A stretch of 64,000 nucleotides of DNA from Natrinema sp. DC36. Its GTDB lineage: Archaea; Halobacteriota; Halobacteria; Halobacteriales; Natrialbaceae. Each line of letters starts with the position of its first letter. Position 1 is the stretch's first letter. The position numbers were made by a program, and so were the translations under genes. The stretch covers positions 3,906,001 through 3,970,000 of the forward strand of contig NZ_CP084472.1 of assembly GCF_020405225.1 (NCBI RefSeq). The letters are read 5' to 3'. The notes beneath the pieces were generated by a model. It was not told the DNA's origin and made no database searches. It was given only the letters and a program-made list of their open reading frames with translations. This document shows, piece after piece, positions 16,976 to 26,155 of the stretch.

Positions 16976-17574
16976 CTGTGAACGACGAGCCGATGAACCC
17001 GGCTGACGAACCGGTCGTTCTCGTCGTCGAGGACGAACCGGACGTCGCTGAAACGTACAAGCTCTGGCTCGCCGCGGACTACGATGTTCGTCTCGCTGAA
17101 TCGGGAGCCGCCGCCCTCGAGATGATAGACGGGAACGTCGATATCGTCCTACTCGACCGGATGATGCCCGGCATGTCCGGAACCGAGGTGCTGGCGAAGA
17201 TCCGCGACCGGGGCTACGATTGCCGCGTCGCGATGGTGAGCGCGGTTGACCCTGACTTCGACATCATCGAGATGGGGTTCGACGACTACGTCACGAAACC
17301 GCCGACCAGGGACGGCCTCCTGGAGACGATTGACGAGCTCGGTGAACGCGGCCAGCGAGCCGAACGGGTCCAGGAGTACCGGTCGTTGCTCGCCAAGCAG
17401 GCCGCACTCGAGACCCAGAAGACCGAGGACGAACTCGAGGCGAGCGAGGAGTACGGCCAACTGCTGGCGCGCCTCGAGTCGGTTCAGACCGACCTCGAGT
17501 CGGAACAGGATCGATTGCTCGATGACGCCGAATTCGTGGGCTCTCTCCGCGCGTTCGAGGAGGAGGAACGATGA
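16972..17574 (+). CDS. HalX-domain response regulator
   Basis: A 200-residue two-domain protein. The receiver domain (about 12-125) keeps the acidic pocket Glu20/Asp21, the phospho-acceptor Asp62 (LLDRMMPG), Ser90 and Lys109 (VTKPP), so it should be phosphorylated by the upstream kinase. The C-terminal HalX domain (about 130-195, YRSLLAKQAALETQKTEDEL) is a helical domain known from haloarchaeal regulators, of unclear output and not an HTH. The gene overlaps the kinase by 4 nt and the next gene by 4 nt, making a tight three-gene operon. Confidence 0.93.
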   Translation: MTVNDEPMNPADEPVVLVVEDEPDVAETYKLWLAADYDVRLAESGAAALEMIDGNVDIVLLDRMMPGMSGTEVLAKIRDRGYDCRVAMVSAVDPDFDIIEMGFDDYVTKPPTRDGLLETIDELGERGQRAERVQEYRSLLAKQAALETQKTEDELEASEEYGQLLARLESVQTDLESEQDRLLDDAEFVGSLRAFEEEER

Positions 17575-18263
17575 GTGATGACGGCTTTCAGACCGCGGAC
17601 ACGCAGCCCGAGTCGTATCGGATCGGGGACGCGATACCGATCCCAGGCTTCGACACCGTTCCCCCGGGGACGAACGTCCTCGTGTCGGGGCCGCCGATGC
17701 TCGGGAAACAGCGACTCGCGCTGGAACTGCTGGCGATCGGATCGCAGACGGAACACGCGATCACTGTTACGCCCGATACGAACGGGACCCGGCTCCGGCG
17801 GGCCTACGGGAGCGTTCGGAACGCGAACCCCGGCCGGTTTCACGTCATCGACTGTACCGGCGCGACCGGCAAGGGCTCGATGAACGACACGAGGGTGATG
17901 AAGTACGTCTCTTCGCCCGGCGACCTGACCGGTATCGGAATGGGGATCGTCAAGTGTACCCGCGATATCGACTCCGAAGCCGAGAGCGGGCTCCGGCTCT
18001 CGGTGCTGTCGGTGTCCACGCTCGTGCAGTACGCGAACTCCCAGCGCGTGTTCAACTTTTTACACACCATCACTGGACGCGTCTCGGCGGCGGAGTATCT
18101 CGGCGTGACGACGCTCGACCCGACCGCACACGACACGCAGGATGTCAACACGTTCACCTCGCTCTTCGACGCGGTCGTCGAACTCAGGGAAGCGAACGAC
18201 GGATCGCGAGAGATCCGCGTCGTCGGCTGGCCCGAGGCACCGCGAACGTGGCACGAGTTTTGA
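17571..18263 (+). CDS. RecA/KaiC-like ATPase-fold protein (DUF7504 type)
   Basis: A 230-residue protein with the RecA/KaiC fold of the haloarchaeal DUF7504 type. The N-terminal PGFDTVPPGTNVLVSGPP places the P-loop at GPPMLGKQ. The usual Ser/Thr after Lys is replaced by Gln, so nucleotide hydrolysis may be weak or lost. RFHVIDCTGATG and LRLSVLSVSTLVQYA follow as the later core strands. It is the third gene of the kinase/HalX operon, starting inside the regulator's stop (ATGA). Such proteins often accompany haloarchaeal signalling genes; it may be the effector or a scaffold, which is inference. Confidence 0.8.
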   Translation: MSDDGFQTADTQPESYRIGDAIPIPGFDTVPPGTNVLVSGPPMLGKQRLALELLAIGSQTEHAITVTPDTNGTRLRRAYGSVRNANPGRFHVIDCTGATGKGSMNDTRVMKYVSSPGDLTGIGMGIVKCTRDIDSEAESGLRLSVLSVSTLVQYANSQRVFNFLHTITGRVSAAEYLGVTTLDPTAHDTQDVNTFTSLFDAVVELREANDGSREIRVVGWPEAPRTWHEF

Positions 18264-18382
18264 GCGGCCGGTTTTTCCCGGTGACACGCCAAGCAGTGAT
18301 TACAAGCGGCGGGTAGGCGCGTAACCGGCATTCCGTTCGGGGAAGCCCACTCCTCAAGAGGGCGGAGACTGTCAGTACAGTC

Positions 18383-19243
18383 GTGAGCAGTAACTCGATC
18401 ACGAACGAGAGCGACACGTTCGAAATCGGCGATTCGACCGTTCACCGGCTGGGTTTCGGTGCGATGCGCCTCACCGGCGAGAACATCATCGGTGCGCCCG
18501 AGGACGAGGAGACCGCACGCGAGGTCGTCGAACACGCCGTCGACTGCGGCGTCGACCTCATCGATACGGCCGACTCCTACGGCCCCGCCGCGAGCGAACG
18601 CCTCATCGGCGACGCAATCGGCGATCCCGACGACGTACTGGTCGCGACCAAGGCCGGCCTGCTGCGCAACCGCGAGGGCGACTGGATCGCACACGGCGAT
18701 CCGGACTACATCCGCAATCAGGTGCTTACCTCGCTCGATCGGCTCCAGACGGATACCATCGATCTCTTCCAGTTCCACCGACCGGACGAGGACACGCCGT
18801 ACGCGGACTCCGTCGCGACGTTCGCGGAACTCAAAGACGAGGGACTCGTCGACTCGGTCGGCGTCAGCAACGTCTCCGCCGAACTCCTCGATCAGGCCCG
18901 CGAACAGGTCGAAATCGAGACCGTCCAGAACCGGTACAACCTGAACGACCGCGGGAGTCGGGAAGTCCTCGAAATCTGTGACGACGAGGGCATCGGCTTC
19001 ATCCCGTGGGCCCCGATCAACGGCGACGATCTGGACGAACACGGCGACCTCCTCGACGAGATTGCGGCCGAGCACGACGCGACCCGACGACAGATCGGAC
19101 TGGCGTGGCTGCTCGAGCGCTCGGACGTGATGCTCCCCATCCCGGGCACCTCGGATCCGGACCACCTCGAGTCGAACGTCGCCGCATCGCGGCTCTCGCT
19201 CAGCGACGACGAGGTACAGCGATTGACCGAAGCGGCCGACTGA
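18383..19243 (+). CDS. Aldo/keto reductase
   Basis: A 286-residue cytosolic NAD(P)H-dependent oxidoreductase of the aldo/keto reductase superfamily. The catalytic tetrad is visible: Asp and Tyr in DTADSYG, Lys in VATKAGL and His in LFQFHRPD. The nucleotide-binding C-terminus has PIPGTSDPDHLESNV, the family's phosphate-binding loop. The start is a GTG at 18383; no ATG precedes the first beta-hairpin (STVHRLGFGAMRL). It is monocistronic, about 120 nt after the signalling operon and convergent with the next gene. The substrate is not predictable. Confidence 0.92.
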   Translation: MSSNSITNESDTFEIGDSTVHRLGFGAMRLTGENIIGAPEDEETAREVVEHAVDCGVDLIDTADSYGPAASERLIGDAIGDPDDVLVATKAGLLRNREGDWIAHGDPDYIRNQVLTSLDRLQTDTIDLFQFHRPDEDTPYADSVATFAELKDEGLVDSVGVSNVSAELLDQAREQVEIETVQNRYNLNDRGSREVLEICDDEGIGFIPWAPINGDDLDEHGDLLDEIAAEHDATRRQIGLAWLLERSDVMLPIPGTSDPDHLESNVAASRLSLSDDEVQRLTEAAD

Positions 19244-19349
19244 GCGCCCACACTCGTTTTTTCGGCTGGAACCGGCTCGAACGGACTGGCGTGAAAGCGA
19301 CTCGAGATACCTCGGACCGGCCAGTATCCCTCGAGCGGACACGGGCTTG

Positions 19350-20636
19350 CTACGATCCCTCGAGTCGGCGGGCGATCCGCTGGGAGAGATCGGTGAGGTA
19401 GAACGAGCCCCAGATAGCCGCGACGGCGGCTCCGACGGCGTCGTAGACGAGATCGACGATCGTATCGTTCAGCCCGTGTTGCGCGAGGACCGCCTCGAGG
19501 CCGAGCCGTTGTGCGCTCCAGTCGATACCGAACTCCATGAGCTCCCAGACGACGCCGAAGGCTAGGACGAACACGAGGATGAATGCGAACAGCATCGCGG
19601 GCGGAACGTAGATCTCGTCGGTGTGGAGGTCGATCGCCCGGACGACCGCGTAGCCCGCCGCGGCGACGATCGACGCCGAGATCGTGTGCGTCAGGCTATC
19701 CCACGGCCCGATCAGCGCGTAGAGGCCGGCCGAGCCGAGTACGTGGAGAAAGACGGCCGCCGTGAGCCAGAAGACGAGCCCCGGCTCGAGCGGCAGTTTG
19801 GCGTCACGCTCGAGGATGGCGGGGAGGAAGGTGATCCCGAGCGCGATGGCAGTGTTCGCGACCGTCGTCAGATCGCGAGCGAAAATTCCGTAACACAGGA
19901 TGACGGCGAGCGCCACCTGCATGACGCGAGAGAGCAGAATGACGAGTTCGTCGGGGGCGTTCAGTTGATCACGGATCAGCGTCGGAACGGGATCCGATTC
20001 CGAGTCAGGTGAGGATTTCTGCGGTGCAGACGTGCGTTGGGTATCGACTTCGTTCACACCGTACGACTGGAAGTACCTGCTGAAGACGATCCCCGCGAGC
20101 AGGCCGGCGATCGCCGCGTACGCGAAGTCGATCATCAACGCGCGATTGGCCGCGTCCTGCGAGCGGCCGTCCAGCATGTAGTTCGTCCCGAACGTCACGT
20201 CGACGAGCCACTGCGACACGTTCCACGTGCCGGCGACGGCCAGCGTCGTGAGCACGACGAGCGCGACTGCGAACGCGCGGTTCATCCGGACCGCCGTGAA
20301 CCGATCGATCTCGACGCACGCGACGAGCGCGACTGCGGCGACGGCGAGGTAGGTCGCGATCGACGTCAGGAACGACTCGCCGAGCACCGTCGCGTCGGCG
20401 ACGGGCAGTAAGAGGAGGACCAACAGCTCCCAGGGCGGCATCGCGAGCGGATCTCGAAACGCGGCGACCGGAAGCAACACGATCGCGATTGCAAACGCGG
20501 TGAAGGCGAGCCACCGGTACGAGTCGGCGAGTCCGTGGTTGACCGCGAGGACGGCGAGGACGGCTATGACGAGCCAGGCGAGCGCCGCGTTTCGCTTCGG
20601 CTCGTCGAATCCCTCGTTGAATCGAGCGTCCGCCAT
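19350..20636 (-). CDS. Polytopic membrane protein with C-terminal DUF2238-like region
   Basis: A 428-residue membrane protein with roughly twelve hydrophobic helices in two groups, separated by a polar loop (about 190-225, VDTQRTSAPQKSSPDSESD). The last third resembles DUF2238/YjdF membrane proteins: DSLTHTISASIVAAAGY, FGVVWELMEFGID and a conserved NDTIVDLVYDAVGA. The molecular role of that family is unknown. The start at 20636 is chosen because a TATA-like cgtttaga lies about 25 nt upstream; an ATG at 20675 adds 13 charged residues. A short T-run (ctcgttttttcgg) in the convergent gap with the aldo/keto reductase may be a terminator. Confidence 0.75.
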   Translation of the reverse strand: MADARFNEGFDEPKRNAALAWLVIAVLAVLAVNHGLADSYRWLAFTAFAIAIVLLPVAAFRDPLAMPPWELLVLLLLPVADATVLGESFLTSIATYLAVAAVALVACVEIDRFTAVRMNRAFAVALVVLTTLAVAGTWNVSQWLVDVTFGTNYMLDGRSQDAANRALMIDFAYAAIAGLLAGIVFSRYFQSYGVNEVDTQRTSAPQKSSPDSESDPVPTLIRDQLNAPDELVILLSRVMQVALAVILCYGIFARDLTTVANTAIALGITFLPAILERDAKLPLEPGLVFWLTAAVFLHVLGSAGLYALIGPWDSLTHTISASIVAAAGYAVVRAIDLHTDEIYVPPAMLFAFILVFVLAFGVVWELMEFGIDWSAQRLGLEAVLAQHGLNDTIVDLVYDAVGAAVAAIWGSFYLTDLSQRIARRLEGS

Positions 20637-20871
20637 ATCCTCGCTACGGGGCGGATCGTCTAAACGCGAAGGCATGAGTGCGCCGTTCCGGTTCGTTCGC
20701 GCGCTCGAGCCGGGCGGCCGGATACACCTCGAGTCCGAGGGACACAGTCAGTATAGAACCGGTGGGACGATGAGGATGAGACCGAGAGAACCGGTAGCGC
20801 TCGAAGACACCGATCGAACTGTACTGCATCGTTGAAAGAGAGCGCTGATCGCTGGGCGATCGATCGTCCGC

Positions 20872-21921
20872 TCAGATGTCCTCGAGGGCGTCGTCGGAGT
20901 ACGTCGCCGAGGCGGAGACGAAGCCGCCATCGATGTCGACGGAAACGTCGGATCCCAGACTGCCGAGAACCGACTCGAGTTCGTCGCGTTTTGCATCGTC
21001 GAGTTCCTCGAACTCGATCCCCATGTCGGCCGTGCTTTCCGAGTCGGAGATCGTGAGCGAGCCGACGATGCCGTTTGCACCCTCGAGTTCCTTGAATTGG
21101 GTATTCTGTTCCGACCCGTCCGACGACTGCTCGTTCTCGATATCGAACCCGTCCGGGTTGTAGCCGCCGAACACGACGTGCCCGTTACCGCCGGTCGACA
21201 GCAGGCGCTTGAACGTCTCGAATTCGTCGATAGCGCGGGTTCCATCACCCTGCTTCGTCTCGATGACGCGCTCGACATTCGCTTTACTCTCACCCTGGAT
21301 GATCGCGTTGCCGGAGACCCCCAGCACCGTCTCCTGCTGTCCGTCTCCCGCGGGCTCGTAAAGGGTGTAGCCGCTTACTTCGCTCGTCTGTTCGAACTGG
21401 ACTTCCGCCCCGTAGTCGTTTTCGGTGGCGGCCGTCACCGTGCTGTCGATTTCGTCGGTAACCACGTCGCCGGTCATGACGATCGTCTCGTTCGTGATGA
21501 GAAGGTCGTCGATCGAGGTGTCGAATTCGTCCTCGTTCGTCTGTTCCTCGTCGAAGGTGATGAGGTTGCTCAGCCGCGATCCCGACAGGCCGAATCCGGC
21601 CGTGAGCATGGCGACGAACATCCCGCTTAGCGGGACTCCGATCATCGGATCTTCGATATCCTCGAGATCCCCCGATTCGTCGCTCGAGTCGTCTTCTTCG
21701 CTGGCGAGGTCGTTGAGCGCCGCCAGATCGACGTAGCTGACGGTAACCTCGCCGTCGACGGTCGCCACCCACTCGGCATATGCCGGCGTGCCAGCCGTGT
21801 TTTCGCCGTTCCCGTTCCCGTTACCGTTTCCCGAATCGCCACCGAGACAGCCGGCTGCGGTCGCGGCCAGCGCCGCGCCACTCAGTTGCAATACCCGTCG
21901 CCGTTGCATTCGTTGAGACAT
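20872..21921 (-). CDS. Uncharacterised Tat lipoprotein
   Basis: A 349-residue exported lipoprotein. The N-terminus has an Arg-Arg-Arg motif (MQRRRVLQLSGAALAA) and a lipobox ending AAGC (Cys24), followed by a Gly/Asn linker (GNGNGNGNGEN). This is the usual haloarchaeal pattern for Tat export and lipid attachment. The mature part is acidic and beta-rich without cysteines or catalytic motifs. A weakly hydrophobic GMFVAMLTAGFGLSG (about 99-113) is noticeable. I do not recognise the family. It is monocistronic. Confidence 0.8.
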   Translation of the reverse strand: MSQRMQRRRVLQLSGAALAATAAGCLGGDSGNGNGNGNGENTAGTPAYAEWVATVDGEVTVSYVDLAALNDLASEEDDSSDESGDLEDIEDPMIGVPLSGMFVAMLTAGFGLSGSRLSNLITFDEEQTNEDEFDTSIDDLLITNETIVMTGDVVTDEIDSTVTAATENDYGAEVQFEQTSEVSGYTLYEPAGDGQQETVLGVSGNAIIQGESKANVERVIETKQGDGTRAIDEFETFKRLLSTGGNGHVVFGGYNPDGFDIENEQSSDGSEQNTQFKELEGANGIVGSLTISDSESTADMGIEFEELDDAKRDELESVLGSLGSDVSVDIDGGFVSASATYSDDALEDI

Positions 21922-22166
21922 GTACGCTCATACAGGAAGTCACTCGATATGAAAGGTGGGGATATGACATTTTTCATGCAAAATTACTATTTCCGTGACT
22001 CTATCGCTCTTTCTTCACGGTTTATTCCTACAATTCTCGGTATTGTTTGCCGGAGCAACGACGCGACTCCGACCCATCGTTCTGTCACCCATACTAATCA
22101 CGATAAGCCATCGCCTCAACGCATTCTCAACCAAAGACTGATACATCAGTATAGTTACGTAGCTGT

Positions 22167-23015
22167 ATGGTTGCGTGTGATACTCTCGAGCACGGACGGG
22201 CCCGTGTCAACGGCGTCAAACTGCAGTATGTGACCGCTGGCGAGGGTCCGCCGCTGGTACTGCTCCACGGGTGGCCACAGACGTGGTACGAGTGGCGAGA
22301 CGCGATTCCGGACTTGGCAGACGAGTACACTGTCATCGCACCGGACCTCCGCGGACTGGGCGACTCCGAGACGCCCGTCTCAGGCTACGACAAGGACACC
22401 GTCGCCACCGACGTTCGCGAACTGGTCCACGAACTCGGGTTCGGTGACGAACTGATCTCACTCGTCGGCCACGACTGGGGGATGCCGACGGCCTACGCGT
22501 ACGCCGCCCAGTACCGCGACGAGGTACGCGCGCTCTGTGTCCTCGAGGCCGGATTGCCGGGAATCAACGAGGACGAGAAACGCCACCTCTGGCACACCCG
22601 CTTTCACGGCGTTCGAGACCTGCCCGAGCGGCTGGTCGCCGGTCGGGAGCGGCTGTATCTCGACTGGTTCTACAAGGAGGGCGCGTACGATCCGTCGGCG
22701 ATCGACGACGAGGCCCGCGACGAGTACGTCCGCTGTTACTCGCAGGCCGGCGGCCTGCGGGGCGGCTTCGAGTACTATCGCGCCTACGAGACCGACGCCG
22801 AACACAACCGTGCCCACGCCGAGGACCCGCTCGAGGTGCCGGTCCTCGCGCTCGGCGGTGCGGCCTCGTTTCGGGACCTCCCGATCCGGGACATGGAGGC
22901 GGTCGCGACCGATGTCGAGGGCGAGGTCGTCGACCGGGCCGGTCACTGGCTTCCCGAGGAACGGCCGGCGTACTTCGTCGATCGGCTGACGGCGTTTCTC
23001 GACGACGCCGCGTGA
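22167..23015 (+). CDS. Alpha/beta hydrolase, epoxide hydrolase/dehalogenase-like
   Basis: A 282-residue cytosolic alpha/beta-fold hydrolase. The oxyanion motif HGWPQTWYEW (about 34-43) and the nucleophile elbow GHDWG (Asp, not Ser) place it with epoxide hydrolases and haloacetate/haloalkane dehalogenases. The catalytic His is in DRAGHWLPEE. The cap (about 130-200) contains several Tyr/Trp residues (YLDWFYKEGAY), as epoxide hydrolases use to polarise the epoxide. The start at 22167 follows an AT-rich region with cagtatag elements. The substrate is undetermined. Confidence 0.88.
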   Translation: MVACDTLEHGRARVNGVKLQYVTAGEGPPLVLLHGWPQTWYEWRDAIPDLADEYTVIAPDLRGLGDSETPVSGYDKDTVATDVRELVHELGFGDELISLVGHDWGMPTAYAYAAQYRDEVRALCVLEAGLPGINEDEKRHLWHTRFHGVRDLPERLVAGRERLYLDWFYKEGAYDPSAIDDEARDEYVRCYSQAGGLRGGFEYYRAYETDAEHNRAHAEDPLEVPVLALGGAASFRDLPIRDMEAVATDVEGEVVDRAGHWLPEERPAYFVDRLTAFLDDAA

Positions 23016-23045
23016 TCGATCCTCGAGCCGGTGGCGACCTCGCGT

Positions 23046-23399
23046 TCAGTACTGTTCTTTGACCCTGTCGATCTGGCAGTCGATGCAGAGATCGTCGGCG
23101 AAACAGGCGATGTTGTCGTGGGGGCAATCGTACTCCTCGACGTCGACCGAGAGACGGCGTTTCGCGCGCTCCCACTCGGTCTCCCAGTCGTCGATCGCCA
23201 TCTCCGCGGAGGTGAAGACGACGTCGCCGGCCCGGTCGACGATCTTCGCGACCGTGACCGAGCGGTGATTGGCCTTGACGACGGCGATTGCCTCCTGGTA
23301 CGACACGCAGCGGATCTCTTCCCGTCCCGACCGGTCGTTCAGCAGGTGGACGGCGATGGAGCCGTCGTACTCCTCCGTCGGCTCCAGTCCGTGGCTCAT
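23046..23399 (-). CDS. Small haloarchaeal protein with C-terminal cysteine cluster
   Basis: A 117-residue soluble protein starting MSHGLEPTEEYDGS. The C-terminal segment CPHDNIACFADDLCIDC contains four Cys and one His and probably binds zinc. The central part (SYQEAIAVVKANHRSVTVAKIVDRAGDVVF) looks like a small alpha/beta domain. I recognise it as a conserved haloarchaeal hypothetical but cannot name a function. An ATG at 23408 would add three residues. It converges on the alpha/beta hydrolase gene and borders the AT-rich island. Confidence 0.75.
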   Translation of the reverse strand: MSHGLEPTEEYDGSIAVHLLNDRSGREEIRCVSYQEAIAVVKANHRSVTVAKIVDRAGDVVFTSAEMAIDDWETEWERAKRRLSVDVEEYDCPHDNIACFADDLCIDCQIDRVKEQY

Positions 23400-23527
23400 G
23401 TCCTTCACTGTCGGAGTGGGACGACAAAAAGTCCCGCTTCGGGACCGGAATCACCTTCTTCTGGGCGGTGCGTTGCCCGGTTGGTGATCGAACTGCGGCC
23501 GGTCACCATATCGATTTCGAGAACGGG

Positions 23528-23689
23528 ATGCTATCGATTGACCCTAATACGATGGAAATCAGCCACAGTTACGATTCTGAAATCAGTGGTCGTGTCCTGC
23601 TTGTCAAAGATGGTCACCAGATTGGACCACAGTATCTTGCTTATCATAACGAGGTTGTTGCCCAGCCAGACATCAGAAAAAACCACTGA
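23528..23689 (+). CDS. Possible small orphan reading frame at island edge
   Basis: An open frame of 53 codons (MLSIDPNTMEISHSYDSEIS..., ending PDIRKNH), lower in GC than its neighbours and without a recognised family. The frame is open further upstream but there loses protein-like composition. It could be the remains of a gene carried by the AT-rich island. The rest of the 23400-23737 gap holds no other gene. A real product is uncertain. Confidence 0.25.
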   Translation: MLSIDPNTMEISHSYDSEISGRVLLVKDGHQIGPQYLAYHNEVVAQPDIRKNH

Positions 23690-23737
23690 CATCCCCTATT
23701 ATTACCTTCGCCCTGATTACGCGAACATCACCAAGGG

Positions 23738-25863
23738 TTAGTTAGATGTGGATATGTTTGTTATTGTGCCTTCATCACATTCTAAATTAAGGGATTCAAC
23801 AATCGTTCTGATAACCGATTCGAAATTGCTTAATGTATTATTATCGACATCCTGAATACTATACTCTCCTTCACTGATTCCCTTGTTTATTTTCTTAGCC
23901 ACTGAACGCTTATCAAGGATCATCCCCTCTGCATCTTCTATTTCTGCTATCTGCTTTATCGCACCATCCACTCTTTTTACTAGTGGTTTTGGACTATCTG
24001 ATAAGGATTCAAGCACCTCCTCTTTTCCCATATTGTGAACCTCGGAAGCGACTTCACAGAAGAATTCTTCAGAAAACAGGTCCTCAATGGTCTTATCCCC
24101 TTCCTCACCTATACAACTTGAAATCATAGTAACTCTTTCTTTTGGTATCTCTTCTTCCAGTAGTGTTTCTTCAGCTTGTTTCCCAGAGTCGTCAGAATCT
24201 AGTAATACGGCATACTCGTAATTCTCTGCATTAACTAGCCGACTCATATAATCAGTTTTTGATGCCCCTCCACAGTCTATTATTTTCATATCAGCATCAA
24301 AGAACGGACCCTCATTGGTTCGTCGAAAAAGTTCCGAGAACCGATTCAAGTAAACTCTATCCTCAAACCCTTCTACTAGTATCGTGTATTTACTTGAAAA
24401 TAGTGAATCAGAGAACGTTGCCCCAAGAGAAGCCCGAACAGGGGCTAAACTATCATCGCTTGTCGTATCTTTTCGGCCTATTCTTTTCACTTTGGTCCCC
24501 ATTCTCTGTTCCGCCCGTTCCACTACTCGAATCCGACTGATATTGCCGGTATCTATCATATATGGAGAATGAGTACTATAGATAACTTGATTATCTTCAG
24601 CAAGGCGTGTAAGCGCCTTACGGAGGTCTTTGTGACCATTGGGATGAAGATGTACACCCGGGTCATCTAATAAAATTATCGAATCTAGAAGTCCTCCCTT
24701 TGATTGTGTAATCACCCTTGCTAAGAACGACAGAAACCACCTCAAACCTGTGCTCCTGTCAGAAGGTTGCTTCCTAACGTTTGATTCGTCATAGAGATGG
24801 AGTGAAACACGTCCTCCTGACAGTTCCATTTTGATTTCTATATCAGATTGGTCCCAATATTTATCGAAAGTTTGGGTCAACTCCCTCCCTGCCTTTTGTC
24901 GTCTATCACGTATTTGACCCGAATCTAAATTCGATAATTCGGAGGGTTCTAGGTCAGAAAATTCTAATAGGGAATAGTACGATAAACTCGTGTTTGGGTC
25001 TTCTTCCAATTGGTTTATTTCCGCCTCATTCTCTATTTCATCTATACCATTGAAAAGATGTATGTCTGGGAACATATCTAGGTCACTTTCATATAGAATA
25101 ACATCTTCTGCCTCACGGTAGGAATCAATCATACCGACTACTTCTGTTATCAAGTTTGAGGCACCCTTTCCTCCCTGTGATTCATCAACAGATTCGGTGA
25201 TGATTTCCCTGTTCTCCAATAGATATGATTTAATGCCCTCTATCTTTGATAGGAAATCTTCTATTCTAGCATTAGAACTATCTTTTGGGTGTTCATTCAG
25301 TTTACTCACCCTCTTATCCAAATCCATAGATAATTGTCTCACTGTTATTTTGTATTTCAACTCTTCAACTCTATCAGAAATAGCAGATTGCAAATACCAC
25401 CGTGCATCTTGTCCTTCACCTCTAAACTCAAGCCGATGGGTTCCATCCGCATATCGTCTAGCTATTGCTATTCTATCCCCACTCTTATCATTCTTTTCAA
25501 TTATTTTCCTTTTGGTATAATTCCCTTCGTGGTGGATTTTTACTTTTTCCTACCTCGCTTGCTTCGATAGACTGTGCCTTTTCTTCTCGGCGTACCTATT
25601 TCTGAGTACAGATAAGAAATAGGGATTTTAGCTTCAAGAAGTACTATGTCTTCCTTGCTTTTCGACATCAATTCACTATTTTTATAATCACATAATTCGC
25701 CATCATCTATTGTTCGAGAATCACCTAATAAGGTAATTGACTCAAGAAAGTTTGTTTTACCCGCTTCATTACCCCCAACTAAGGTAGTAACAACCTCATC
25801 AATATCTACCCATCCAGAATTCCGAATAGATTTGTAATTCTGAACTCTTATCTCTCTAATCAT
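23738..25863 (-). pseudogene. OLD-family ATPase/TOPRIM nuclease, split by a one-base frameshift
   Basis: An OLD (overcoming lysogenisation defect)-type protein of about 708 residues if the frame is restored. The first 107 codons (25540-25863) hold an SMC-like start (MIREIRVQNYKSI) and Walker A GGNEAGKTNF. They end at TAA just after an A5 run. A frame open from 25543 continues with the rest: a signature-like SGGRVSLHL, Walker B IILLDDPGVHLHP, STHSPYMID, then a TOPRIM domain (ILVEGFEDRVYLN with Glu, VLLDSDDSGK with Asp pair). One more A in the run (A6) joins both frames, so a single deletion, or slippage, separates them. No UvrD-like GajB partner is present, so it is not Gabija as such. The island is AT-rich and foreign-looking. 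Confidence 0.85.
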
Positions 25864-25953
25864 ATCTAATAGGGAGAGAATCATTCTACTTATATTTGTA
25901 TAGTATACTGACCACTGCAGAGCAAAGTCTGGAAGTAACCACTGAAGAAGCCT

Positions 25954-25981
25954 GAAAAAGTCCGGGTGCGAGAATCGAACC
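25954..25981 (-). repeat. Copy of the tRNA-His 3' end
   Basis: gaaaaagtccgggtgcg plus agaatcgaacc repeats the T-arm, acceptor 3' strand and downstream A-run of tRNA-His (26077-26104), 123 nt away. Between the copies is a hairpin of the tRNA-downstream type (26050-26082: tttt, ccgctcctcgcgttactcg, cgcgaaaaa on the plus strand). This copy marks the border of the AT-rich OLD island and resembles an attachment-site duplication. Confidence 0.8.
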
Positions 25982-26082
25982 GTAGCCAGACGGTCGGCCT
26001 CACTTCGCTCGGCCGCTGCGACTGGCAGGGTTCGATTTCGCCTTCCGGCTTTTCCGCTCCTCGCGTTACTCGTCGCGAAAAA

Positions 26083-26155
26083 GTCCGGGTGCGAGAATCG
26101 AACCCGCGTCTCAGCCTCCACAAGGCTGAAGGATAACCACTACCCCAACCCGGAC
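26083..26155 (-). tRNA. tRNA-His (GUG)
   Basis: A complete cloverleaf on the minus strand with the His-specific extra 5' G (26155) facing the discriminator C (26083). It has acceptor tccgggt/acccgga, anticodon stem cagcc/ggctg with loop ttgtgga (anticodon GTG), and T-loop ttcgatt. There is no intron and no encoded CCA. Its downstream side carries a hairpin and a partial copy of its own 3' end. Confidence 0.95.

Noticed and set aside
23471-23492. Possible distal tRNA-His attachment copy at the left island edge
   Set aside because: Only a short patchy match (ccggttggtgatcgaac); chance similarity cannot be excluded.
25540-25545. Programmed -1 frameshifting in the OLD gene
   Set aside because: The heptamer is G-AAA-AAG, not the efficient A-AAA-AAG, and no downstream stimulatory structure is evident; a one-base deletion is simpler.
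23738-25863. Gabija defence system
   Set aside because: The OLD-type protein resembles GajA, but no UvrD-like helicase gene is adjacent and the gene is frameshifted.
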